A DNA stretch of 64,000 nt from DATARH01 sp035309005 (GTDB taxonomy: Bacteria > Pseudomonadota > Alphaproteobacteria > ATCC43930 > CGMCC-115725). The notes under the pieces are model-generated. The model did not search any database. It was not told the origin of the DNA and saw only the letters and a list, made by a program, of their open reading frames with translations. A program made the translations under genes and the position numbers. The stretch is taken from NCBI GenBank assembly GCA_035309005.1, contig DATGFP010000155.1:1-64000 (forward strand). The letters run 5' to 3'. Position 1 is the stretch's first letter. The number at the start of each line of letters is the position of its first letter. Below are positions 32,270 through 41,502 of the stretch, one piece after another.

Positions 32270-32341
32270 ACGAGCGGGGGAAGGATTCGGCGGCGGTGTG
32301 CTTCTCCCTCCCCCGCAAGCGGGGGAGGGCAGGGGTGGGGG
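32205..32341. repeat. Split family D palindromic repeat
   Basis: The left part CCCCACCCTCCCACGCC... reaches 32264 and the inverted right part CTCCCTCCCCCGC-AAGC-GGGGGAGGG runs from about 32303 to 32341, ending GGGGTGGGGG. The left half encodes the C-terminus of the DMT permease. It separates convergent genes. Confidence 0.8.
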
Positions 32342-32359
32342 TTTGTCGCCGCGAAATTC

Positions 32360-35047
<2,688 letters not shown>

Positions 35048-35093
35048 GGGGATTCTCCTCTAGTAAATCGGGGGGCTCGGGGCCGCGGGGCAG

Positions 35094-35121
35094 GGCGCTA
35101 CGATAGGCTGGCGCTACGATA
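35094..35121. repeat. 12-base direct repeat upstream of acnA
   Basis: GGCGCTACGATA occurs at 35094-35105 and 35110-35121, a 16-base period. The right copy contains the stop codon of the adjacent minus-strand gene. Could be an operator or chance slippage. Confidence 0.45.
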
Positions 35122-35365
35122 CTCTGCCTTCCCCATCAAGCAAGGCCGCCGCGTCGGCCGCGTCGAGCCGCGCGCGGCCCCGCTCGGTCAGCGCGACGTG
35201 GCCGTCGGCCTGATGGCGCACCAAATCCTCGGCGATCGCGTCCTCCCAGGCGCAGTTGAGCGGGCAGGTGCTGCCCCACGCCTCGCGCATCTCGCCGTAG
35301 CGCCGCGGCCGCGCCGCGACCCAGCGCAGGAATTGCACGCTCAGCAGCTTCGCTTCGCTCGCCAT
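35114..35365 (-). CDS. Small conserved-looking protein (83 aa), winged-helix-like
   Basis: From the ATG at 35365: MASEAKLLSVQFLRWVAARP, then RRYGEMREAWGSTCPLNCAW and EDAIAEDLVRHQADGHVALT. The helix-turn-strand order and the ending LTERGRARLD look like a compact winged helix with a Cys pair (CPLNC). Similar proteins occur in alphaproteobacteria, though I cannot name a family. GGAGAGG supplies the ribosome site; an upstream in-frame ATG lies in repeat DNA. It ends 66 bases before the acnA start and runs in the same direction, so it could be read with acnA. Confidence 0.65.
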   Translation of the reverse strand: MASEAKLLSVQFLRWVAARPRRYGEMREAWGSTCPLNCAWEDAIAEDLVRHQADGHVALTERGRARLDAADAAALLDGEGRVS

Positions 35366-35392
35366 CGCCACCTCTCCGTCATCCCACCTTTC

Positions 35393-35474
35393 CGTCATCC
35401 CGGCGAAGGCCGGGACCCACCCTGCAACTGTCGCGGCGGCCGATCCATGGGTCGCGGCCTGCGCCGGGATGACA
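35393..35474. repeat. Palindromic intergenic repeat, family C-like
   Basis: Left hairpin CATCCCGGC-GAA-GGCCGGGACCCA and right GGGTCGCGGCCTGCGCCGGG with outer CGTCATCC and GGATGAC inverted. It lies between divergent genes. Confidence 0.8.
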
Positions 35475-35497
35475 ACCTATTTGCCATGGTGACGCGT

Positions 35498-35519
35498 GTC
35501 CAATATATCGATCGGACAA
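35498..35519. promoter_or_regulatory. Candidate LysR-type regulator binding site
   Basis: TGTCC (35498-35502) and GGACA (35515-35519) form an inverted repeat with a 12-base AT-rich centre, including the T-N-A geometry of LysR sites. It is 18 bases upstream of the LysR-type gene, where autoregulatory sites usually lie. Confidence 0.4.
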
Positions 35520-35537
35520 CATAGATATGTTTCACAT

Positions 35538-36497
35538 ATGGAACTGCGCCATCTCCGCTACTTCGTCGCGGTCGCCGAAGAGGGGCACATCACCCGGGCG
35601 GCGGCTCGGCTCGGCATCCAGCAGCCGCCGCTGTCGCAGCAGATCAAGGCGCTCGAAGCCGAATTGCAGGTCCAGCTGTTGCGCCGGAAGCCGCGCGGCG
35701 TCGAGCTGACCCAGGCGGGCGAGGCGCTGCTGGCCGAAGCGCGCGGCATCCTGCAACAGCTCGACCGCGCGGTCGCGGCGACCCGGCGCACCGGCCGGGG
35801 CGAGGCTGGCCGGATCGGGCTCGGCTTTACCAGCTCGGCCTCCTTCCACCCCTTCGTGCCGCACGCGATCCGCCGCTACCGCGCGGCCCATCCGCTGGTC
35901 GCGCTGAGCCTGGAAGAGAGCGGCACCGGCGAACTGGTCGAGGCGCTGCTGGCCGAGCGGCTCGACGCCGCCTTCGTGCGCTCGCCGATCAGTTTCGGCG
36001 CCGGCGGGCCAGCGGCCGGGATCGCGGTCCATTCGGTGCTGGAGGAGCCGATGGTGGCGGCGCTGCCGGCGGGGCACGCGCTGGCGCGCGCCGGGCGCGG
36101 GGCGCTCGCCCTCGCGGCCCTGGCGGCCGAAACCTTCATCCTCTACCGCCGGCCCTTGGGACCGGGGCTCTACGACGCGATCATCGCGGCCTGCCAGCGC
36201 GCCGGCTTCAGCCCGCAGATCGGCCAGGAGGCGCCGCGCATGCTGGCGACGCTGAGCCTCGTCGCGGCCGGGCTCGGCGTCACCCTGGTGCCGCAATCGA
36301 TGCGCCGGCTGCGCGTCCACGGCGTCCGCTACCGGCCGCTCGACGGCAGCGCCGGCCTCGTCGCGCCGCTCAACCTCGCCTATCGCCGCGGCGAAAGCGC
36401 TCCCGCAGCGCGCCGCTTCATCGCGCTGGCGCGGCAGGACGAGGCGCAGCCATTGATTTCGCCGCCGCATTCTTTGGCCGATGATCTGCTACAATAG
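35538..36497 (+). CDS. LysR-family transcriptional regulator
   Basis: 319 residues. The winged helix-turn-helix starts MELRHLRYFVAVAEEGHITR and continues AAARLGIQQPPLSQQIKALE. The effector domain (about 90-300) is of the CatM/BenM-like fold (GRIGLGFTSSASFHPFVPHA), which often senses aromatic or muconate-type compounds. I used the ATG at 35538 because the domain begins there. No divergent metabolic operon is adjacent except the 83-residue gene, so the regulon is unknown. Confidence 0.92.
   Translation: MELRHLRYFVAVAEEGHITRAAARLGIQQPPLSQQIKALEAELQVQLLRRKPRGVELTQAGEALLAEARGILQQLDRAVAATRRTGRGEAGRIGLGFTSSASFHPFVPHAIRRYRAAHPLVALSLEESGTGELVEALLAERLDAAFVRSPISFGAGGPAAGIAVHSVLEEPMVAALPAGHALARAGRGALALAALAAETFILYRRPLGPGLYDAIIAACQRAGFSPQIGQEAPRMLATLSLVAAGLGVTLVPQSMRRLRVHGVRYRPLDGSAGLVAPLNLAYRRGESAPAARRFIALARQDEAQPLISPPHSLADDLLQ
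36490..36495 (+). promoter_or_regulatory. Candidate -10 element of the coiled-coil gene
   Basis: TACAAT at 36490-36495 overlaps the LysR stop and lies 29 bases before the next start. A matching -35 is not evident. Confidence 0.25.
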
Positions 36498-36523
36498 CGC
36501 GCGCCGACTGCGCAGGTCTGGAG

Positions 36524-36826
36524 ATGGCAATCTCGTCGTTGGACACGCTCGACATATCCAAACGGCTCAAGGAAGCCGGCTTCAGCGAGGTGCAGGCTGA
36601 GGCCGTCACTACGGTGTTGCGCGACGTCCGCGAGGCCGACCTCGCCCCGCTCGCCACCAAGGCCGATATCGAACGGCTGGAAGCGAAGGTTGGGACTGAC
36701 GTCGGGCGCCTCGAGGCCAAGCTCGAAACTCAGCTCGAGCTGCTCCGCCGCGACATGACGGTCCGCCTCGGCGGGATGATCATCGTCGCGACCGGTATCC
36801 CGCTCGCCGCGAAATTCTTCGGATAA
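36524..36826 (+). CDS. Coiled-coil protein with C-terminal membrane anchor (DUF1640-like)
   Basis: 100 residues. Residues 7-40 are an amphipathic head (LDISKRLKEAGFSEVQAEAV), 40-75 a heptad-patterned coiled coil (ADIERLEAKVGTDVGRLEAK), and 78-98 a hydrophobic segment (VRLGGMIIVATGIPLAAKFF). The order matches the bacterial relatives of mitochondrial CCDC90/MCUR1-type proteins. Molecular role unknown; it may form membrane-attached oligomers. It lies just upstream of rnpB. Confidence 0.75.
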   Translation: MAISSLDTLDISKRLKEAGFSEVQAEAVTTVLRDVREADLAPLATKADIERLEAKVGTDVGRLEAKLETQLELLRRDMTVRLGGMIIVATGIPLAAKFFG

Positions 36827-36864
36827 ATCCGCAAGTCCGCAAACGATTTAGTCACCGCGGGTTT

Positions 36865-36894
36865 TTGACAAGCGCGACCCGCGATCCCACATCA
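36865..36894 (+). promoter_or_regulatory. Candidate rnpB promoter
   Basis: A consensus TTGACA at 36865-36870 and CACATC at 36889-36894 (18-base spacing) put the start of transcription near 36901, where the P1 helix of RNase P RNA begins. Confidence 0.6.
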
Positions 36895-36900
36895 TCCCAT

Positions 36901-37347
36901 GCCAGACGGTCGGATGGCCGCTCTTCGCCGGAGTTAGTGCTTCGGCGGGGAGAGGAAAGTCCGGGCTCCACGGAGGCACGGTGCCGGGTAACGCCCGGCG
37001 GGGGCGACCCCAGGGAAAGTGCCACAGAAAACATACCGCCGAGCCCACGCCGTCCCGTCATGGGACGGCATGGGCGGCAAGGGTGAAATGGTGCGGTAAG
37101 AGCGCACCGCGCCGCCGGTAACGGCGGTGGCAGGGAAAACCCCACCGGGAGCAAGACCAAGTAGGAGCGGCAGGCGGCGTCGGCAGCGCCGGCGCCACCG
37201 GGCGGGCCTTTCGCGCCGCCGCTCGGGTCGGTCGCAGGAGGCGTTCGGAGACGGGCGTCCCAGATGAATGGCCATCCCCGCCCCGGCGATTCGCTCATTC
37301 GGCGGGCCGCCGGGGCGGGACAGAACCCGGCTTACAGACCGTCTGGC
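36901..37347 (+). ncRNA. rnpB: RNase P RNA (type A)
   Basis: The catalytic RNA of RNase P, which matures tRNA 5' ends. The outer helix P1 pairs 36901-36911 with 37337-37347 over 11 bases. The universally conserved core is present: GAGGAAAGTCCGGGCTCC at 36952-36969, the ACAGAAAACATACCG segment near 37024, GGTAAGAGCGCACC near 37094, and AGAACCCGGCTTACAGACC near the 3' end. Position immediately upstream of the mraZ-led cluster is known from other alphaproteobacteria. Exact ends are inferred from P1. Confidence 0.96.
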
Positions 37348-37485
37348 ACCGCCGGCGCTGGCGCCGCGCCTTCCCTATATTTGGTGATTGCACCACCGGA
37401 GGGATACCACTAATACCGAAGTGTTGCAGCTTCGTGACGGATGGGCGAGGCGAGCGCGTTGCCTTGTGCGGGGCGGCCTTGCGGT
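37348..37485. other. Spacer between rnpB and the candidate sRNA
   Basis: Contains small inverted repeats (TGGTG-ATTG-CACCA and CGAAG-TGTTGCAG-CTTCG) but no U-tract terminator and no gene that I can support. Confidence 0.4.
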
Positions 37486-37516
37486 TTGACTAGGCGTTGT
37501 CCTCATAGAACATAAT
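37486..37516 (+). promoter_or_regulatory. Candidate promoter of the mraZ-upstream sRNA
   Basis: TTGACT (37486-37491) and CATAAT (37511-37516) with a 19-base spacing, longer than optimal. It would start transcription near 37523. Confidence 0.35.
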
Positions 37517-37521
37517 GAGAA

Positions 37522-37619
37522 CTTTTGCTTCATTGCCGGTCTTCAATGATTGTGCCGCGAAGCCCCGGCACGGTCGCAAGGCGACCAAGACCCGACACGC
37601 GAAATCTTCGCTTTTTATT
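37522..37619 (+). ncRNA. Candidate small RNA upstream of mraZ (UpsM-like position)
   Basis: About 98 bases that fold into four successive hairpins: CATTG/CAATG (37531-37535 with 37544-37548), GTGCCG/CGGCAC (37552-37557 with 37566-37571), GGTCGC/GCGACC (37572-37577 with 37581-37586) and the terminator GCGAA/TTCGC followed by TTTTTATT. The second and third stems are directly adjacent and could stack. No protein-coding signal fits. In Rhodobacter sphaeroides an abundant sRNA, UpsM, comes from the mraZ leader and ends at a terminator before mraZ; this is the same location, but I claim no sequence homology. Its role would be leader attenuation or trans regulation. Confidence 0.5.
37599..37619 (+). 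terminator. Rho-independent terminator between rnpB and mraZ
   Basis: The stem GCGAA (37599-37603) and TTCGC (37607-37611), with a three-base loop, is followed directly by TTTTTATT. The short stem suggests partial termination. Confidence 0.65.
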
Positions 37620-37629
37620 GAAAAAGATA

Positions 37630-37674
37630 TTGACGCCCCACGATCACCCATGATATCCCACATCTACCCATGGG
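37630..37674. promoter_or_regulatory. mraZ promoter with four MraZ-binding boxes
   Basis: CCCA occurs at 37637, 37647, 37657 and 37667 with an exact 10-base period; read on the minus strand this is four TGGGN boxes separated by five bases, the operator arrangement known for E. coli MraZ. A TTGACG (37630-37635) and a TGATAT/GATATC (about 37651-37657) could be the -35 and -10, so the boxes overlap the promoter and MraZ would repress its own operon. Confidence 0.75.
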
Positions 37675-37764
37675 CGAGCACCATCGTTCTGGGGGGAACA
37701 GGATGGTGCATCTACCGGGCCCGCCCCTTGCCGGACGCCTGTGGGGGAGCGTTGGGGGAAGCAA

Positions 37765-38235
37765 GTGGAATTGTTCATTTCCACTTATGTGAACAAGGTC
37801 GACCGCAAGGGGCGAGTTTCTGTGCCGGCGACCTTTCGCTCCTCTCTCGCGACCAATCGTCAACCGAACCTGTTGGTGGTGTTTCCCTCGATCCGGCTGG
37901 CGGCGCTCGAATGCACCGGCAGCGACCGGATCGAGGAGATGCAGGAGCGCATCGAGACGCTCGAGCAATTCTCCGACGAGCACGACAACCTGTCGCAGCT
38001 GTTTGCCGACGCGCACCAGCTGGTGATCGACGGCGACGGCCGCATCACCCTGCCGGAAAAGCTCAAGGAGCAGGTCTACATTGCCGAGGAGGTCGCGTTC
38101 GTCGGGCGCGGCGCGACATTCCAGATGTGGCACCCGGGTCGCTACGAAACGCATAGCGCCGCGGTGCGCGAGCGCTCGCGCCTGCAGGGCACGACCCTGC
38201 CGCCGCGCGGCGGCGCGGTGCGGCGGCCGACATGA
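37765..38235 (+). CDS. mraZ: Transcriptional regulator/cell-division-cluster protein MraZ
   Basis: 156 residues with two SpoVT/AbrB-like MraZ repeats: the first at STYVNKVDRKGRVSVPATFR, the second at DGDGRITLPEKLKEQVYIAE. MraZ forms rings that bind tandem TGGGN boxes upstream of its own gene and represses the dcw operon. The start is a GTG (37765) after GGGGGAAG; TTG at 37771 is an alternative that gives the shorter family-like N-terminus FISTY. The C-terminal 15 residues are a basic tail. The stop overlaps rsmH. Confidence 0.94.
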   Translation: MELFISTYVNKVDRKGRVSVPATFRSSLATNRQPNLLVVFPSIRLAALECTGSDRIEEMQERIETLEQFSDEHDNLSQLFADAHQLVIDGDGRITLPEKLKEQVYIAEEVAFVGRGATFQMWHPGRYETHSAAVRERSRLQGTTLPPRGGAVRRPT

Positions 38236-39281
38236 AACGGGCGCGGCCGGATCGCCCCGAGGCGCGCCGCCGGCCGGCGCGCGAGGGCGCCGCCGCTCCC
38301 GCGCAAGACCCCGCCCAAGACCCCGCCCAAGATCATGTGCCGGTGCTGCTCGACGCGGTGCTGGCGGCGCTGGCGCCGCGGGACGGCGCGACCTATGTCG
38401 ACGGCACCTTCGGCGCCGGCGGCTACAGCGCGGCGCTGCTCGCCGCGGCGCGCTGCCGGGTGCTCGGGATCGACCGCGATCCCGAGGCGGTGCGGCGCGG
38501 CGCGGCGCTGGCGGCGAAGCATCCCGGGCGCCTGTTGTTGATCGAGGGCCGCTTCGGCGACATGGCGCGGCTGGTCGGCGCCGCTTCTTCGGAGCCGATC
38601 GCCGGCGTGGCGCTCGACCTCGGGGTTTCCTCGACCCAGCTCGACAGCGCCGAGCGCGGCTTTTCGTTCCGCCTCGACGGCCCGCTCGACATGCGCATGG
38701 GGGAGGGCGGCGAGAGCGCCGCCGAGCTCGTCGCGCGCCTCACCGAAGCCGAATTGGCGGGGCTTATCCGCACGCTCGGCGAAGAGCGCTTCGCTCGCCG
38801 CGTCGCCCGCGCGATCGTCGCGGCGCGCCAGGCCGCACCGATCCGGCGCACCGGCGAACTCGCCGAGATCGTGCGCGCCGCGGTGCCGACGCGCGAACCC
38901 GGCCTCGACGCGGCGACCCGCACCTTCCAGGCGCTGCGCATCGCGGTCAACGACGAGCTCGGCGAATTGGATCGCGGTCTGGCCGGCGCCGAGCGCGTAT
39001 TGATGCCGGGCGGCCGGCTCGCGGTCGTCGCGTTTCATTCGCTGGAGGACGCGCGCGTCAAGCGCTTCCTGCGGCAGCGCAGCGACGCCGCGGCGACCTC
39101 GCGGCACGCCCCGCCGCCGCCCGGCGCGCCTGCCCCGAGCTTTCGCCTCTTGGCGCGCCGCGCGGTGATGCCGGCCGCCGCCGAGGCGGCGCGCAACCCG
39201 CGCGCCCGCTCGGCCCGCTTGCGCGCCGCCGAGCGCACCGCGGCGCCGCCCTGGGCCATTGCCGAAGGGGGCGCGCGGTGA
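38232..39281 (+). CDS. rsmH: 16S rRNA (cytosine1402-N4)-methyltransferase
   Basis: 349 residues (also called MraW). The SAM site begins VDGTFGAGGYSAALL, followed by VLGIDRDPEAVRRG. Family motifs are GVALDLGVSSTQLDSAERGF, DGPLDMRMG and LAVVAFHSLEDARVKRFLRQ. It methylates C1402 in the ribosomal P site. The N-terminal 35 residues are an extra disordered stretch containing the tandem PAQD repeat. ATGA overlap with mraZ and GTGA overlap with ftsL. Confidence 0.96.
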   Translation: MKRARPDRPEARRRPAREGAAAPAQDPAQDPAQDHVPVLLDAVLAALAPRDGATYVDGTFGAGGYSAALLAAARCRVLGIDRDPEAVRRGAALAAKHPGRLLLIEGRFGDMARLVGAASSEPIAGVALDLGVSSTQLDSAERGFSFRLDGPLDMRMGEGGESAAELVARLTEAELAGLIRTLGEERFARRVARAIVAARQAAPIRRTGELAEIVRAAVPTREPGLDAATRTFQALRIAVNDELGELDRGLAGAERVLMPGGRLAVVAFHSLEDARVKRFLRQRSDAAATSRHAPPPPGAPAPSFRLLARRAVMPAAAEAARNPRARSARLRAAERTAAPPWAIAEGGAR

Positions 39282-39733
39282 CCCGGGTCGGCGCGCTCGT
39301 CTGGTTCGTCTTGGTGCTGGCGGCCGGGTTCGCGACCTTCAAGGTCAAGTACGCGGTGCAGGACATCGAGGACCAGCTCAACCACGTGCGCAAGCAGACG
39401 GTTGCCGAGCAGCACGAGATCCGCGTCCTCAACGCCGACTGGGCCTATCTGAACCAGCCCGAGCGGCTGGCCGACCTCAACCGCCGCTTCCTCGGCCTGG
39501 TGCCGATCACCGCCCATCAACTGCAGCAGAAAATCGCCGACATCGCGCTGCGCCCGCCGCCCGCGGCCGAGCCTGCTGCGCCTGACGTGGTGGTCGCGGC
39601 GGCCCCGGCCACCCCGCCGGCGACCCCAACGACGCCGTCGCCGGGCCTCCCGGTGCAGCTGGTGAAGGCAACTCCCGGCGCCGCGCCCGACCCGCTCGAC
39701 GCGCTGATCGCGCAGATCGCCGAGGCGCGCTGA
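39278..39733 (+). CDS. ftsL: Cell division protein FtsL
   Basis: 151 residues. A single transmembrane helix (VGALVWFVLVLAAGFATF, about 4-21), then a periplasmic leucine-zipper-like coil (VQDIEDQLNHVRKQTVAEQH), then LNADWAYLNQPERLADLNRR, the short motif conserved in alphaproteobacterial FtsL. The C-terminal third is a Pro/Ala-rich tail. FtsL joins FtsB and FtsQ to activate FtsWI. GTG start within the rsmH stop; the stop overlaps the ftsI start (TGATG). Confidence 0.92.
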   Translation: MTRVGALVWFVLVLAAGFATFKVKYAVQDIEDQLNHVRKQTVAEQHEIRVLNADWAYLNQPERLADLNRRFLGLVPITAHQLQQKIADIALRPPPAAEPAAPDVVVAAAPATPPATPTTPSPGLPVQLVKATPGAAPDPLDALIAQIAEAR

Positions 39734-41502
39734 TGTTGTCCTTGCAGCGCCTCGAGGAGAGCCCCTGCCGGCCGCGGCATTTCCGCCCGCCGCCGTGCGC
39801 CCCGGTCGTCACCGACGAGCGCCACGCCGCGCTGATCGAGACCAGCCGCAGCCGGCTGGTGGCGACCGCGGCGCTGTTCGCGCTGGTTTTCATGGTCGTC
39901 GCGCTGCGCCTCGTCGAGGTCGTGCTGCTGCCGGGGGCGGCCGCCGAGCCGCGCGCCGAGCACCCGCGGCGGGCCGCCGCGCTGCCGGTGCGCGCCGACA
40001 TCCTCGATCGCAACGGCAAGCTCCTGGCGACGACGCTCGACAGCCCCTCGCTCTACGCCGATCCGCGCCAGATCATCGATCCCAGGGCCGCGACCCGCGC
40101 CATCCTCTCGGTCTTGCCGCAGCTCGACGCCGGCGAGGTCTACGCCAAGCTCGCCTCGGGCAAGAGCTTTGTCTGGCTGCGCCGCCACCTGACGCCGCAC
40201 CAGCAATACGAACTCAACCGCCTCGGCATCCCGGGGCTGCAATTCGAGCACGAGGAGCGCCGGGTCTACCCGCTGGGCGACCTCGCGGCGCACGTCGTCG
40301 GGTTTTGCGGCATCGACAATAACGGCCTCGCCGGGCTCGAGCGCGCGCTGGACAAGCGGGTCAAGGACAGCCCAGGGCCGATCCAGCTGTCGCTCGACGC
40401 CCGCGTGCAGTTCATCCTGCACGACGAACTCGCCAAGGTGGTAAGCGATTTCAGCGCCAAGGGCGCCGCCGGCATCGTCATGGACGTGCGCACCGGCGAA
40501 GTCATCGCGATGGTGTCGCTGCCCGATTTCGATCCCAACCATCCCGGTCGCGGCGACCCCGGCCAGCCGCCGGGCGACGCCAAGGAGCGGACCTTCAACA
40601 AGGTCACCCTGGGCGACTACGAGATGGGCTCGGTGATGAAGATCTTTAATACCGCGATGGCCCTCGATTCCGGCGTCGCGACGATGGCGAAGCAATACGA
40701 CGCCAGCCACAACATCCATATCGGCCGCTTCACGATCGAGGATTATCACGGCAAGCACCGCTGGCTGTCGGTGCCCGAGCTGTTCATGTATTCCTCCAAC
40801 ATCGCCTCGGCCCGCATGGCGCTCGACGCCGGCGCGGCGCGGCAGAAGGATTACCTCGCGCGCTTCGGCCTCTTGTCGCCGGCGCCGATCGAGCTCGACG
40901 AGGTGGCAAAGCCCCATTTCCCGCACCCGTGGCGCGAGGTCAACGTAATGACGATCGCCTTCGGGCACGGCATCTCGCTGAGCCCGCTCAACGTCATCAG
41001 CGCGGCCTCGGCCGCGGTCAACGGCGGGGTGCTGCGGCCGGCGACCCTGCTCAAGGTGCCCGAGGGCGCCGCGCCGCCGGGCGAGCAGGTGATCTCGCCA
41101 AAGACCTCGGAGGAGATGCGCAAGCTGTTGCGGCTGGTTGTCGAATACGGCACCGCCCGCTTCGCCGAGACGCCGGGCTACGTGGTCGGTGGCAAGACCG
41201 GCACGGCCGAGAAAAACCTGCACGGGCGGTACGAATTGAAAAAGCTGGTGTCCTCGTTCCTCGGCGTCTTCCCGATGAACGCGCCGCGCTATGCGGTTCT
41301 GACGCTGGTCGACGAACCGCATGGCACGAAGGCCAGCCACGGCTATGCTACGGCCGGCTGGACGGTGGTGCCGGCGACCAGCCGCATCATCCAGCGCATT
41401 GCGCCGATCCTCGGGGTCGAGCCGGTGGACGAAACCGCGCCCGCAATCGTTCAGGCTTTGGCGGTCAAAAGCTTGCAAGGCAAAAAGATTGAGGCTTACT
41501 GA
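39733..41502 (+). CDS. ftsI: Peptidoglycan D,D-transpeptidase FtsI (PBP3)
   Basis: 589 residues. One N-terminal membrane helix (ATAALFALVFMVVALRLVEV), a dimerisation domain beginning ADILDRNGKLLA, and the transpeptidase domain with catalytic Ser300 (SVMK, 300-303), SSN (354-356) and KTGT (from Lys488). The N-terminal cytoplasmic tail of about 45 residues is Pro/Arg-rich. It crosslinks septal peptidoglycan with FtsW. The last codons overlap the likely murE start. Confidence 0.96.
   Translation: MLSLQRLEESPCRPRHFRPPPCAPVVTDERHAALIETSRSRLVATAALFALVFMVVALRLVEVVLLPGAAAEPRAEHPRRAAALPVRADILDRNGKLLATTLDSPSLYADPRQIIDPRAATRAILSVLPQLDAGEVYAKLASGKSFVWLRRHLTPHQQYELNRLGIPGLQFEHEERRVYPLGDLAAHVVGFCGIDNNGLAGLERALDKRVKDSPGPIQLSLDARVQFILHDELAKVVSDFSAKGAAGIVMDVRTGEVIAMVSLPDFDPNHPGRGDPGQPPGDAKERTFNKVTLGDYEMGSVMKIFNTAMALDSGVATMAKQYDASHNIHIGRFTIEDYHGKHRWLSVPELFMYSSNIASARMALDAGAARQKDYLARFGLLSPAPIELDEVAKPHFPHPWREVNVMTIAFGHGISLSPLNVISAASAAVNGGVLRPATLLKVPEGAAPPGEQVISPKTSEEMRKLLRLVVEYGTARFAETPGYVVGGKTGTAEKNLHGRYELKKLVSSFLGVFPMNAPRYAVLTLVDEPHGTKASHGYATAGWTVVPATSRIIQRIAPILGVEPVDETAPAIVQALAVKSLQGKKIEAY

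Noticed and set aside
37515..38156. A 213-codon frame across the sRNA, MraZ boxes and mraZ
   Set aside because: It crosses a terminator and operator array, has no ribosome site and competes with mraZ, which has clear domain signatures.
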